A stretch of 64,000 bases of DNA, taken from assembly GCA_963942565.1 (NCBI GenBank), contig OZ012690.1:8852735-8916734 (forward strand), given 5' to 3'. This document shows positions 1 through 64,000 of this stretch, piece after piece; the first letter of the stretch is position 1, and every line of letters begins with the position of its first letter. The notes below the pieces were generated by a model that was not told where the DNA came from, made no database searches, and was given only the letters and a program-made list of their open reading frames with translations. A program made the translations under genes and the position numbers. Origin of the DNA: Maea johnstoni. Lineage: Eukaryota > Annelida > Polychaeta > Spionida > Magelonidae.

Positions 1-552
1 GGACAGAATGAATCAAGGTATAACTGTCATCAAATATAAATGTGAAAGTAGATATGAATGTATCAAGCTAACTGTAAACTGAAAAACGTTATGGAAATGA
101 ATAAAAAAAAAAGGATTTTGCATCTCTTAATCTCAGTTTCAGTAAAGAATATCTTTTAAATGAGATTTTAATTCCCAGGGTATCAATTACTTTATGTAGC
201 AAATATAGATAATAAGAACAAATTACCACGATTGTGGTTATTATGATAACGTTTTACTTCGAATATAGTAGAATGCAATTCAAGTTGTTTTGTTTATCGT
301 GGTCAAACACATTTAAAACCAATGATGGCTATAAATATGAGTCCTATATAGGCAGGTGAAACTTCTCTTACAACTACTCAGTTACATTCAAATCACCAAT
401 TCTTGAAGTCATCCAATTTCAAACTACAAAAGAAAGGTATACCGTCACATTCCTATCGAACCAAAGAATTGCACGGATTATTAAATCATTGGATCGACAG
501 TGGGTTTGTAATGGATGCATCATTCAGAATATATGGTACTGATTGATTTAAG

Positions 553-28860
<28,308 letters not shown>

Positions 28861-28865
28861 GATTA

Positions 28866-29013
<148 letters not shown>

Positions 29014-29929
29014 TAGTCCAGTCAATCTAACTGATTTTGGGGCTCAACGTCAGAATAATTGCAACAGAATTTTTTTCACTTCTGTGAGTTTAGGCATAGT
29101 CTCCTGCATAATATACTGAATGTCTACCAAAATCATCCCTTGGGAAAGGGGTCAATGGCAGCCATCTTTACAGATGGCCGCCCAATTTCACTATTCAGTA
29201 CTGTACTCCACACTTTCATTTTTCCCTTACACAAATTTAGTCTTAGAAACCTAAAGCCTGCTTTATTTCACTTTTGACAATATGTTTGAATATTCCATGC
29301 AAAATTTGTTTCATAAAAGTTTTAATTTTGGCTCTTTTAATTCAGAAAAAGTAGAAAAAACATGAAAATTGGCCCAATTTACTCCGAGTTGTTTATGATA
29401 GCGTTAAAAACATAGGTTATTTTTGAAACTTTACTTTTTCTTCCACTTTCAGCATCCCTAAGGCTTCTTATCAGTTCTTTATGGGTCCCAGTTTCCTTAT
29501 AATTTGTTCATAATAGGTGTTTGTTAACGGGTTTACTATTTCAGTTCTTAATTGGCCACAACCGTATCAAATATGTGTACCTCCAAACCTTATGTACTGA
29601 GGCTGAATCTTTATCTTTTAGAGTTTACACCTATGACACATTATCTGAAAAGTGTTTCTCCATGGAAACCAGAGAGTAAGCTGTAGACAACACCCCTCTG
29701 CGCTGCCCCTCCATCCCCCCCATCCCCAATTAAAAATGGAAATTTCAAGGTTTTCCACAAAAATATTAATTAAATAATTTTCTGCTGTATTTGCGCTGAA
29801 AAAAAATAAGTAAAATATTTTTCACTGTACTGTAAGTTTCATACTGGTGGTGTCACCTATAAGTCTATAACCACTCAAAAAACTACAAATCTAAAAATAT
29901 ACTGTGGAATTGGAGCCACCTATTAGCAG

Positions 29930-31440
29930 ACAAGGGAAGCAATAGGAATCAGAAATGGTTCCTATGGCGGTTCAACTGACGGCCCAGATCCTACTGGTGG
30001 CCCCGTTCTGGCCCAGCCAGCCGTGGTTCCGCCAACTGACGTCGATGCTGACGGATCTGCCATGGGCGATCTCCCAGAGGGACGATCTCCTGAAGAACGC
30101 GGTCACGGGGATGCGGTACCCCAAAGCGGAGGCGATGAGGTTAACTGTCCGCAAATCCTTCGTTGACCGCGGCTTTTCAGCAAACGTTGCTGTCACGGCA
30201 GCCAGAGCCAGACGAGAGTCAACTCGCCGGGTTTATGGTTCCCGTCTTAGACACTACCAAAGGTGGTGCGTGGACAGAGGTGTGGACCCAGTTAAAACGC
30301 CTTTAATGGAGGAAGCGGAATTTCTGGAAAACCTGCGGACAATCCGGCATAAAGGGAATCCCTTAGCCCCGTCCACTTTTGCAGGGTATAGGTCGGCTAT
30401 TGCGGCTATACACCAGGGTTTTCCGGATGGGTCCACGGTGTCTTCGAACACCGACCTCTCTACCCTCTTGAAGGGTATCTTTGTCATAGCGGCCAGGCCG
30501 AGAACTCTCAGGGAAACGTGGGACCTTCCGACGGTACTTAAGTACCTGGCGGGCCCACCGTTTGAGCCCCTACATGTGGCCCCCTTGAAGTCAGTGGCCA
30601 TCAAGACGGCCTTCCTCATACAGCATCGGCTAGGCGGTTGAGCTGGGTCCACTCTTGCAGGATAGACCCTAGCCACCTGAGATGGGAAAATGGTGGAGTT
30701 CGTCTCCTCCCTTCCCTCTTGCTGGATAAAAACCAGTCTTTATCCTTCACTCCTAGCTCGGTGTTCTGCCATCTCTGGGGCGTACTCGCACTTGTCGCGC
30801 GAGCAGAGAGAGCAGATGGGCATTCGTGCTCACGACACCAGAGGGGTCGCAACCACTTGGGCGGCCACCATAGGTGTACCGTTTGAGGATATTATGGATG
30901 CTGCGGCCTGGAGTCGCCCTCAGACCTTCGCACGCTTCTACCTGAAGGACCTCCCTGCTATGCGGGGACGGTTTAGTAGAGCAGTGATGGTGGTGGCTGG
31001 CACAGCGGCTAGAAAGTAATTCCAGATCCTTCCACAGCTTATGCTAAACGGTGGTACTCTGCTTCCAATGGGAGCAGGTAAGGATTTACTAATAAAACAG
31101 GAAATTAGAAGTAATTTCTCTTTTATGATAAATACTTACCTGGGAGCATTGCCCTCCCTTCTGTATCCTCCCCTAGGACCTGGAATTTTATTCCCTGAAG
31201 GGGGGCATTCGCCCTATATGTTTAAAGAAGAGGATGTTAGGTGCGCATGCGCCGACCGTCCTTGTCTGCAGCCGCTACAGGTGCTGCCCCTAGCGGGACA
31301 CCTACGGACTAGCAGAAATTTAATTTTGAGGCTTCTTTAGTAAGCCTTTGTCTATGGACGTCTGGGGGCCTTTCCATTAGGACAAGACCTTCAAAACAGA
31401 GCCTCCCTTTTGGGTAACCAGAGCAAGCCCTGGAGAATGT
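29930..31440 (+). mobile_element. DIRS-like tyrosine-recombinase retrotransposon, broken fossil
   Basis: GC-rich against an AT-rich surround. The first part resembles the tail of a DIRS RT/RNase H, followed by a tyrosine recombinase whose late part keeps the HxxR and final Tyr neighbourhoods. Only the 3' section of such an element is here. It is truncated and interrupted at least once. It sits within the TIR element 29014-32343. Moderately old; no complete terminal structure seen. Confidence 0.72.
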
Positions 31441-32120
31441 CCATGTCGCCCCCCTACCCAGATGTCTCTGACTTTCTGGAATGTTTCATCAAGTGTAGTG
31501 TATCTGGTTTATTATCTTACACCATGAGAAAATTCCTTGATTGTTGCTTCACTACAATCTTGCTTTCCCCAGTCTACCCTCCTGTTCATTTTATTTCAAT
31601 TCACAGCATTTTCGTTTTTTGTTGTTGTTTTTGGTCTTTTTTTTTTGGGGGGGGGGGGTACTTTCAAGGGTGGTAAATTACACCCACCCCTAATTTGTGA
31701 CCAGAAACACATTTCTCTCTATTAAAATGTCCTTCTGTAAAAGATAGACTATTAAAAGAGGTGAAATACTAACCTCAACAGATTTAGTTATAAGGTTTTA
31801 TTATGTTACGTGATTTGCACAGTTATGGTAGCATCCCTGAAACAGTAATCATGTTAAAAAAGATATTTCATGAACACCAGAGAAGGAATCTGGGTTCATA
31901 AAGTATTTTAACAAGCTTAAGTAATCAGGTAAAGGAATACAGATAGTAATGAATATAAAATTACCATAGGTTTGAACATTTTAAGAAACACTTTGAGAGG
32001 ATTTTTGCACTTTTTCCAGCTTTAATTTCATTGAAAGTTATAAATTTCAACATTTTACCCTAACAAATCTTGCATAAAATATCACAATGAGTTGTAGAAA
32101 GGAAATAGAAACAAGTTTTA
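31441..32120. other. Interior of the TIR element, no gene seen
   Basis: AT-rich text with a run of G at 31647-31659. No reading frame with recognisable protein similarity. Confidence 0.5.
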
Positions 32121-32439
32121 TGATCACTATGATTTCAAGAGAAAAAAGTAAATCTGAAGCATAGTATTGTAATAGGCAGTTTGGCGGCCATCTTTAAAGA
32201 TGGCCGCCGTTGACCCATTTTCCATGGGATGATTTTGGTAGACTTTTGGTATATTATGCAGGACACTATCATTAAACTCACAGAAGTGAAAAAAAAATTC
32301 TGTTGCAATTATTCTGACGTTGACCCCCAGATTGACTGGACTAATGTGGTGTAACTTTACAAAATAACCATATTGCATTTAGTTATGGCCGGTGAAATTT
32401 CATAATAGGTTAGAAATAATAGTCATAATACGGTATGTA

Positions 32440-32580
32440 CATGCGTGTATGTATGTATGTTGTATGTATGTATGTATGTATGTACATGTGTGTATGTATG
32501 TATGCATGTATGTATGTATGTGTGTTGTATGTATCTATGTATGATTGTATACTTGTATAGATAACTGTATGTATATAACT
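32440..32580. repeat. (TGTA)n microsatellite
   Basis: Repeated TGTATGTA units with small breaks. Confidence 0.9.
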
Positions 32581-32857
32581 TGTATGTATAGATAACTGCA
32601 TTTGTTCATACAAACTGAACGAAGCATACGAATAGGTATAGATGTTTGCCGGCATGAACGTGTGAATATGCATGTATATTGTGTTATTTAGTTTATTGTG
32701 AAAAAACGTAATACGTAATTGCATATAAACTGACTTGTAACTGTTCCGGTAAGGTACAAGGGTCAACACCCACGCTCACACAAACCTGTCCAGAATTCAA
32801 ATACGATGAATTGTTATTTTCATTCCCTAGAGTACTTGATGACCAGTCGAGATGGCG

Positions 32858-33211
32858 TTAACCCTTCCAATGCTGAGGCTACTTTCGTCCAAACCCCCAA
32901 AACTCAAAGAATTTTGAAAAATCTTCTTTCATTGTTTAGTTTTGGCCAAATTAGCCACCAGCAGTATAAGAGTTAAGGTGTTTGCCCTACCATACCAAGC
33001 CCTACCCAAGTCATGTCTGGAGTAAGCGCATGCTTTGACACTGTCAGGAGTAACACATTAATTAAAGTACAATTTGAAAATGATTCGAAAATGTTTGTGT
33101 TTTTTTCAAAACAAAGAATTGAATGCCAGTAACATTTTTTAATATGTTGTATCACGAACAAAATTTCATATAAAGGTTAGAACGTGAGCTCTACGGATGA
33201 GAAAGGGTTAA
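32858..33211. mobile_element. MITE flanked by TTAA (piggyBac-like)
   Basis: TTAA at 32858-32861 is followed by CCCTTCCAATGCTGAG. The right end ATGAGAAAGGG is followed by TTAA at 33208-33211. CCCTT ends with TTAA duplications fit piggyBac-type non-autonomous elements. About 346 bp, no ORF. Confidence 0.65.
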
Positions 33212-33269
33212 ATACTTAAAGGTATATATAAAGCATGTAGCTCCTCACCCTGACCACTACCTACTGTTA

Positions 33270-33420
33270 TATAGATAGATAGATAATCTTTATTTCAAGT
33301 CGGTAATGATTTTACATAGTAAACACGAGCTACCAGGGCTCTTGGCCGACTACAAAATAATAATTCAAGTTTGTATTCATAACACGCAGAAAGGTACAGT
33401 ATTCACACCACAAAGATGGG
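33270..33420 (-). mobile_element. LINE 3' end with (ATCT)n tail
   Basis: On the minus strand the text ends GAAATAAAGATTATCTATC, a tetranucleotide tail like many LINE 3' ends, preceded by GCCAAGAGCCCTGGTAGC. Only the last approximately 130 bases are recognisable. Confidence 0.45.
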
Positions 33421-33617
33421 TTTTTATAATATTCTAGTTCTGACATATCCTTATGTAAATAGAATCCGATTCAGTGGATCTCTAGATTGGATAACCAAGA
33501 GACCATGCATTTTCTTTTATACCTTAACCCACTGATGCCCACAGCGGGCTAAAACAGCATGACACTTCTGATGAAATATTTCAAGTAAATGCATAATTGC
33601 AAAATATTTAAAGGAGA

Positions 33618-33725
33618 AGAAGATGGTGATGAGGAGGAGGATGATGATGATGAAAAGGACGATAGTGATGATGAGGATATAGAGGAAAATTATGACGATG
33701 ATGATGATGATGATGATGATGATGG
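33618..33725. repeat. (GAT)n microsatellite
   Basis: GAT and GAG trinucleotides, imperfect. It sits in a short copy of the AGCGGGC repeat seen at 22845-23450. Confidence 0.9.
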
Positions 33726-34179
33726 GGATTGAGCAGAAGGAGAGAAGAAGAAAAAAATACAGTAACCTCATCATTGTTATCCCTCCATTTATATGCACTT
33801 CTTCGCACAGCCAAACCCGCCCACGAGGCAACCTACACACAGAGACCACCCTGTGGGGATAGTGAATGTGAAGTGTAATATGTAAGCAATCATTACAGTT
33901 TCAATAACAAAGAAATATTTTACCCATAAATTAGTATAATGAAATACATTGCAAAGATCAATACTGAGTAATGAGTGGTTCAGTATATGGCTAAAAAAAT
34001 ACTAGAAAGTTTAGTACCAGGAATGGCTGAGAATGCATCTCAGAGCATCAATAATCCTCTGGCTTTTGGGGGCCTTGTTCGGCCCCAGACCCGCTAGTAC
34101 CGAGCACCTATGGTGCTCAGTGCATATTTTCATTTTTGGCACCAGTCAAATTTAGGGCTGGGTCCGCCCCTGTATACAT

Positions 34180-34530
<351 letters not shown>

Positions 34531-34985
34531 CACCCGGCTTTGAAAAGGGTTTATCTACTAAATAACTACTAAATAATGTTTACTTCTGTAGTTATACTCT
34601 TGAACAACGCATTTCGTAAACTTACATTGTATTGTATTCATTTTGTATTTTGGAAGCAGTCAGTAATGGTGCAATAAGAAATTTACGGTTGTACTTTAAC
34701 TTGCGGATGGTAGGTTGTAAAACACTGTGTTCGTAAGCATATGGATGAATACCCAATGACCTTGCTCAGAGTGATTTATAACCATCTTTTCCTATTTAAT
34801 CTACATACCTGTACGCTTGATATCAATTAAACTTTTAAAGATTCTTGACAGTATAAGTTAAATGGCTCACGTGTTTTGTAGGCCATGATAGCGGATACTT
34901 TTTAACCAGATGCTGATATATGTTTTAAATGGTCAATTTATATACATTATCATACACATATATACATATTGAAGTGTCGTTTGGA

Positions 34986-35085
34986 CATACATACATACAA
35001 ACAGACAGACATACATACATACATACATACATACATACAGACATACATACATACAGACATACATACATACAGACATATATATATA
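34986..35085. repeat. (CATA)n microsatellite
   Basis: ACAT and CAGACATA units replacing the expected exon 1 text of 5'-flank unit 1. Confidence 0.93.
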
Positions 35086-35186
35086 TAAATACCCGGCATC
35101 GAAAAGAGTCTATCTACTACATAACTCATAAAGGTTTACTTCTGTATCTATACTCTTGAACAACGGATTTTGTAAACTTACATTGT

Positions 35187-35579
35187 ATTGTACTTAGGAC
35201 TGTCATTGATATGACAAGTATCGATCGATCGAAATAATTTTTCCAATTAATCGAAAAAAATATCATGTCAATTGTTATGTTAATAAATCGAAACCCATTT
35301 TTTCAGCCTTTTACAACATTATTTGCCATTTTTAGCCAACACTGATAAGAATTTTGAAGAGAAACTCAAGTATTCAATCAAGACTTGTTGATAAAACTTT
35401 ATTGTCTTTGCATTGTGAGAATCTTAGGATCCTAGCCACAAAAATAGTGTGGAACATGTGAAAATAATCTATTAGTACAGTTCATCAAAATCGAATCGAA
35501 AAAATCGGAATCGAAAAATAAAATGTCAATAATCGAATCGAAAAAAAATGTATGTCAATATGACAGCCCTAATTGTAAT
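35187..35579. mobile_element. hAT-like MITE with 8-bp TSD
   Basis: Ends TAGGACTGTCAT and ATGACAGCCCTA are inverted, and the body is rich in AATCGAATCGAAAAA as in hAT MITEs. Element 35195-35571. Flanks attgtact and attgtaat are 8-bp duplications, and flank unit 1 keeps the empty site as attgtatt near 34630. Confidence 0.82.
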
Positions 35580-35905
35580 CATTTTGTATTTTGGAAGCAG
35601 TCAATAATGGTGCAATAGGGAATTTACGGTTGTACTTTAACTTGCGGATGGTAGGTTGCAAAACGAGTTAGGCTGTGTTCGTGAGGACATGGGTGAACAC
35701 CCAATGACCTGATGTATAACCATCTCACTCTATTTAACCTACGTACCTGTACGCTTGATATCCATTATCCATTGGCTCACTTGTTTTGTAGGCCATGATG
35801 GCGGATACTTTTTAACCAGATGCTGATATATCTTTTAAATAGTCAATTAATATACAGTAGCATACACATGTACACATATTGAAGTGTCGTTTGGACAAAA
35901 CTGCC

Positions 35906-59690
<23,785 letters not shown>

Positions 59691-60889
59691 GTAAAATTAA
59701 ATAATAGTAATAATAACAATAATAATAATTTAATGTGCATCGAGGATTTTGGACCTTCGATTATTGTCACATATTTAAAAAACAATTTAGGCTACATTCT
59801 GGCTCGCCAGGCGCAAGTGATGGAGGAAAGCAGAGTAACCGGTGAAAACGATCGTCTAACCCCAAAGCAATTGACGTCCTCCATTTAAGAAACACCCAAT
59901 AATGATATTCAGCAACTGCATTTATATTATTTGAAAACATCAAAAGGTGGGGTAGGGCCGACCACAAAATTTGATAAATAATAATTCAACTATTAGTTGC
60001 TATCTCAAAATTAGATAAACTAGGACCAAAGTCCAGGTGTAAGCACAAATAATCCTCAAGGGCAGTATTGAACTTAAAGCTACTTTCCCACTATGACGAA
60101 CTCAGACAAGACATTGCCAAGAACACCCAAATTTGGTGTTCTTGGAAGATTCTGCATGCCATTCTTGTTTATTCGTGTTTGTTCCTAGGAACATCTCAGA
60201 ACATCTTGGCTGAGTCCTAGCAGAGTCTCGAAGTTTTGAACATGTTCAAAACATTCTTGTGAGTCATGGATCAATGATTTATGGTCCTAACTCATTCCTA
60301 GGAGTGTTCCTGAAACATTCCTAGGATATTCGCCTTGATTCTTGTGTGTTCGGGACCAAATATTTCATTTAAACATTCTTACCGTATTCTCAGGAATGTC
60401 CTGAGAACAGTCCTACGAATGACTACAAATATGATAGGACTACCTGAACTAAGTAGAATGCATCACGTGACTTGCCTGAAAGTAGGGCACTTTATGTAAA
60501 CATGGCATCATGGGGCAGAGGCGCATGCATCACTAGTTCAAGAAAAGCTCCAAAAATATGCAAAACTGATTAGCGAAAGAAGAAAATAAAAATGAGTGAG
60601 CAAATGGATGCTACCAAGGACTATCCAAAATTTGTTGATCACATCTTTTAAGATATTGTATTAACAACAATTGAAATGAATCATGTGAGTATCGACAAAT
60701 AAAGATATGTTAATATGTTGAAAATAAACTCATTTGAATATTGTTCAAGTGCTTTTTTTGGTTTATTGGCCTTTAGTCTTAAATCATTCTTAGCATACTT
60801 GTGCTACTGTCCTAGGAATGTATTAAGAGCTACTTAGGAATGTCTTATGTTGGTCTTGGTAAGTTTGCAAATGTCATACAAAAGTCTTA

Positions 60890-63634
60890 AGCCCCTTTCA
60901 CACCAACTGGCGACGTCTGGCGATGCACTGGCGACCAACAATTTTGGACACATCGCCAATGCATCGCCGTGCATCGCCAGATATCGTCAGTACATTGCCA
61001 TTACATCGTCAGACGTCGTCAGCCGTCGTGAACGCTTCGTCAAGCTTGGCGATTGTTTTGGAAGTGAATATGGCATCGTCAAGCGGTCGTTAGCGCTTCG
61101 CCAACCATCGCCACGCTGTTCCAGCAGCTCGCCAATGCGTCGTCACCATATCGTCAGTGTTTTTGCTGACGAACTGGTGACGATGCACTGGCAACTCTTT
61201 GAGACGCTATCATGATGCTTTGCGATACAGTGACGACTACTAGCAATGTGGTGGCAATTTACTTTATAAAAGTCATATATAAAGTTGTTTAGGGGGCAAT
61301 ATATATATATATATCTAACCAGTAGACACTATACGCTTTCATTTGATTATCATTAGACCCCCTCCCCCCCTCCTTGCACATTTTTGTATTAAAGAATTGG
61401 CCTCGAATTCATACATAAGTAGCTTTAGTGATGGCTGTATACAGCACATGGTAAAAACTCACCTAATGACCATGTTATTCTAGTTTCTTAGCATTATTTA
61501 TTATTCAGATTACTCTTAACAGTTAATGATATCCTTGTCTAGTGAAATCATCGAAGACAAATGTTTAAGATGTGTGTTGTACTGAGTGATCCCACGTTTA
61601 AATATGCAGAAACAGAAAGAAAAAATTGTATTTTTGGAACTTTTTGTTTAATTAAACCATACATGAGATTGTGCAGGCATACAAAAGATATATTCATGAA
61701 GTAGACCCTGTGAGCAATCATTTGATCACTATTAGACCCCTGGCACATTTTGTTTATTGAAAATATGTCGTCGTACGTGGTAGCAGTAGTAATGGCTATA
61801 TACGGCAAAAAAAATCACCTAATGTCCAACTCATTTTACATTTGTGGTTTCTTAGCATTATTCTCATTCAACTTACTCTTGCCAATTAATTAGATCCTTG
61901 TTAAGTTAAAACGTAGATAAATAAAAAAACATGTGGATATGAAACCAGCTGGTCACTCTGAACAGGCCAGCCTCAACCAGTAACAACTAATAGCCCTAAA
62001 TTCGTGCTCTGCGCATGCTCAGTTGATGCTGGTGATCAGGTTTCTCAGTAATGAAAATGATACAAGAGCTCTGATCAGTCCTTCTTCCCACGTGATGCCA
62101 GATCAGTGGCCCCTGGCGTGAGTCCAGCCCTTCACTAACGCGTATTAATATTACATATGCAAAAAGGTGTAAATTTGATATTTTTGACCTTATAGCTTTG
62201 ATAAATGGCATATTAGTTTCAATGAGGCAACTAATGAATACAATCTTGAAAGTAGACCCTTTGAGTTTCCATTCTATGTATCATTCACCTTGTATACTAT
62301 CAGGACACCACATAATAATTTCAGAACACATTATGATAAGTATTTTCACAAAAAATAACTGTTATTGCTTTATTCACTTAGTGCTATCTAATCCTGTGAT
62401 GGTTTTAAATGAACGGTGCCTTTGTTGGACAAAAAGAGCTACCACAAGCTTGCTAGTGTGTTTGCCATCATTGACCCCTAGTTCAGGGTATATGTAAATA
62501 ATAAGAGTAATTTGAATGATAAATAATGCTAAGAACCCACAAAACTAGAATGCGATGGTCATAAGGTAATTTTTCATGTGCTGTATATAGCCATAACTAA
62601 AGTACTATGTATGAAGCCAATTCTTTAATACGAAAATGTGCAAGGGGGTATAATGATACATCAAATGAAAGTTTATAGTGTCTACTGTTTTAATATATCT
62701 ATTGCCTGCCTGAACAACTTTATATATGTCTTTTAGAAAAAATTAAAGTCCAAAAATAGTAAATTTTTATCCGTTTCTACATACTAGTATTGCCCAAAAT
62801 GTGAGGTCGCTCAGTGCAAACACAACTTCAGCATTTCATTTTCTGTTTCTTCACTAGACGGGGACCTTATTAATTATCAAGAGTAAAGTGAATGAGAAAT
62901 ATTGGTAAGAAGGCCATCAAACAAGAAATTAATTTAATTCTCCCAAGAGTTATAGTTTTAGGCATTTTAAAAGGATTTTCAGCTCCTGATGGTCTGCCAT
63001 CAACCCCCACATGGATATATGCATGATTCACCTGACCCAATCTCTTCAGGACTTTCAAAGGGAGCTAAAACTCCAAATTCAGCATTGTAAGTATGAAAAA
63101 TGTGTACAGTGTGCAAAAAGAACAGAATTTCTCTTAAAAACACCAAATTTCGGCCATTTTCTGACCAGAAACCAAGGGTCATTTATCAAATTGGTTAACT
63201 CTCATATCTCATCCTTGTCACCTGAAGTGTACTTGTGCCACATCTGACTTATCTGTCGCAAAAGATATATTTTTTTAAAGAGAAATCCCAAAAATATACA
63301 TCTTTCATTACGTGTAAAGTCGGTCGCCACAACGTCGTCACTACATCGCAATGTCGCCGGTTTATCCTGATCATTTCGCCAAGAAATCGTCAGTGGTCGT
63401 CATGATGTCGACAGTGCATTGTCATGATGTTGTCAACGATTGCCAGCGGTCGTGAGCGAGTTGTTAGCACATCGTGATATGTACGTTTATGTGTTGCCGC
63501 TGGGGCGTCAATAGGTCGTCAATAAATCGTCAAGCAAATCATTTGGCGATGTTCAGGCAATTCTTGATGCATTAGCAATCGCGAAGACACTGCCAGTGCA
63601 TCGCCAGACGTTGCCGGTTGGTGAGAAAGGGGCT
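60890..63634. mobile_element. Middle TIR element, TTA TSD, with subterminal CGTCA arrays
   Basis: Ends AGCCCCTTTCACACCAAC and the reverse of GTTGGTGAGAAAGGGGCT, flanked by tta on both sides, as in PIF/Harbinger. The first and last approximately 350 bases are packed with TCGTCA, TCGCCA and TGGCGA motifs, which may be transposase-binding arrays. No transposase frame; the 122-codon open frame at 60847-61215 is a by-product of the motif array. Confidence 0.75.
61265..62745. repeat. Innermost inverted repeat with a third, direct copy
   Basis: 61265-61510 (agtagacactata, gcacatttttgtattaaaga, ctcacctaatgacca, cttagcattattt) is mirrored at 62500-62745. A third relative in direct orientation is at about 61680-61890. 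No ORF. Confidence 0.7.
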
Positions 63635-64000
63635 TTATATATTCTTAACTTACTCTCAAGATATTCTCAAGACTATTCCTTAGACATTCCTTAGACAGTT
63701 CTCAACAACTTCTTATCAATGTCTTAACCTATTCTTGCCCATGTTTGAGGTACATTTTGGCCACGACTTTCAGACAAGTCCACCCCCTGCTGAGTGAATT
63801 TTGAGTTCTTGTCTGAGTTCTTGACCGTGGGAAACTAGACTTACTTAACAAGTGAATTACCACATATAATTAATTTGGCTTTAAGGCGTGAAGAGCTTTG
63901 CAAGGGTGAAAAATGTATTGTATTGGACCATTGGCGCTCTTTATCAGAGACTACTCTTCTATGATAGCATGAAACCTTAAAGTATTCTTCTTCTTCTATA

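Larger units (their letters stand above)
29014..32343. mobile_element. Long-TIR DNA transposon (non-autonomous) with a DIRS fossil inside
   Basis: The left end tagtccagtcaatct and the right end agattgactggacta are inverted, and similarity runs inward about 240 bases on each side, through a small stem, agatggccgcc, in both arms. TA is the only shared flanking base pair. Outside the DIRS insertion there is no coding sequence that I recognise. Confidence 0.7.
60078..63844. mobile_element. Outer TIR element, nested structure
   Basis: The left end agctactttcccac and the reverse of the right end (agtaagtctagtttcccac) match apart from a small gap. Both then read gaactcagacaaga. A taa flank is possible on both sides. 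It is absent from the matching intron 9 of gene A, whose text resumes at ttctatgatagcatg near the window end. Confidence 0.65.

Noticed and set aside
60847-61215. 122-codon open frame
   Set aside because: It lies over the CGTCA motif array and has no protein-like pattern.

Overview
This window looks like AT-rich, intron-rich nuclear DNA of an invertebrate animal. It has GT/AG introns, small exons, long TA, AAT and GAT microsatellites, and a repeat load of L1-like and other LINEs, a Penelope-like element, a DIRS fossil, tRNA-derived SINEs and several TIR DNA transposons. That mix fits a marine invertebrate such as a mollusc, brachiopod, lancelet or hemichordate; I cannot name the species.

Host genes: two ABCC4 (MRP4)-like ABC exporter genes lie head to tail on the + strand. 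Gene A runs from before the window to 28860. Exons 2-29 are visible and their phases join into one open frame of about 1,288 codons: TMD1, NBD1, TMD2, NBD2 and a C-terminal PDZ-ligand-like TRL end. Gene B starts at 35906 with its ATG exon. It repeats the exon order of A through exon 9 (59550-59690) and leaves the window before its first NBD. Exon lengths match one for one, except a 12-base difference in exon 9. Introns still align in patches, so the pair is a tandem segmental duplication, and each copy often supplies the empty site for an insertion in the other.

Layout: 1-8650 holds TMD1 of A and aligns with 40340-64000. 8650-28860 holds the rest of A, with L1, SINE and MITE insertions in its introns. 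28861-34530 is intergenic: a TIR element with a DIRS-like fossil inside, a TTAA-flanked MITE, a LINE tail and microsatellites. 34530-35905 is a tandemly duplicated 5' flank leading to B exon 1, one unit carrying a hAT-like MITE with an 8-bp TSD. 35977-40624 is intron 1 of B, with a hairpin repeat, Crypton-like and Harbinger-like remnants and a minisatellite.

Intron 4 of B (42795-54436) is the most remarkable part. A TIR transposon was entered by a LINE that made an approximately 240-bp target-site duplication. The left copy of that duplication was then entered by a TTAA-type transposon. The LINE was entered by a 1.78-kb foldback element with a 6-bp TSD, and one foldback arm carries a 22-bp TIR-to-TIR mini-element with its own 6-bp TSD. 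A Penelope-like fragment sits in the same host TIR element. A second, cleaner copy of that TIR family lies at 57264-58679. The window ends in three nested inverted-repeat units at 60078-63844. No tRNA, rRNA, CRISPR or bacterial operon was seen. All calls are by eye; no search was run.
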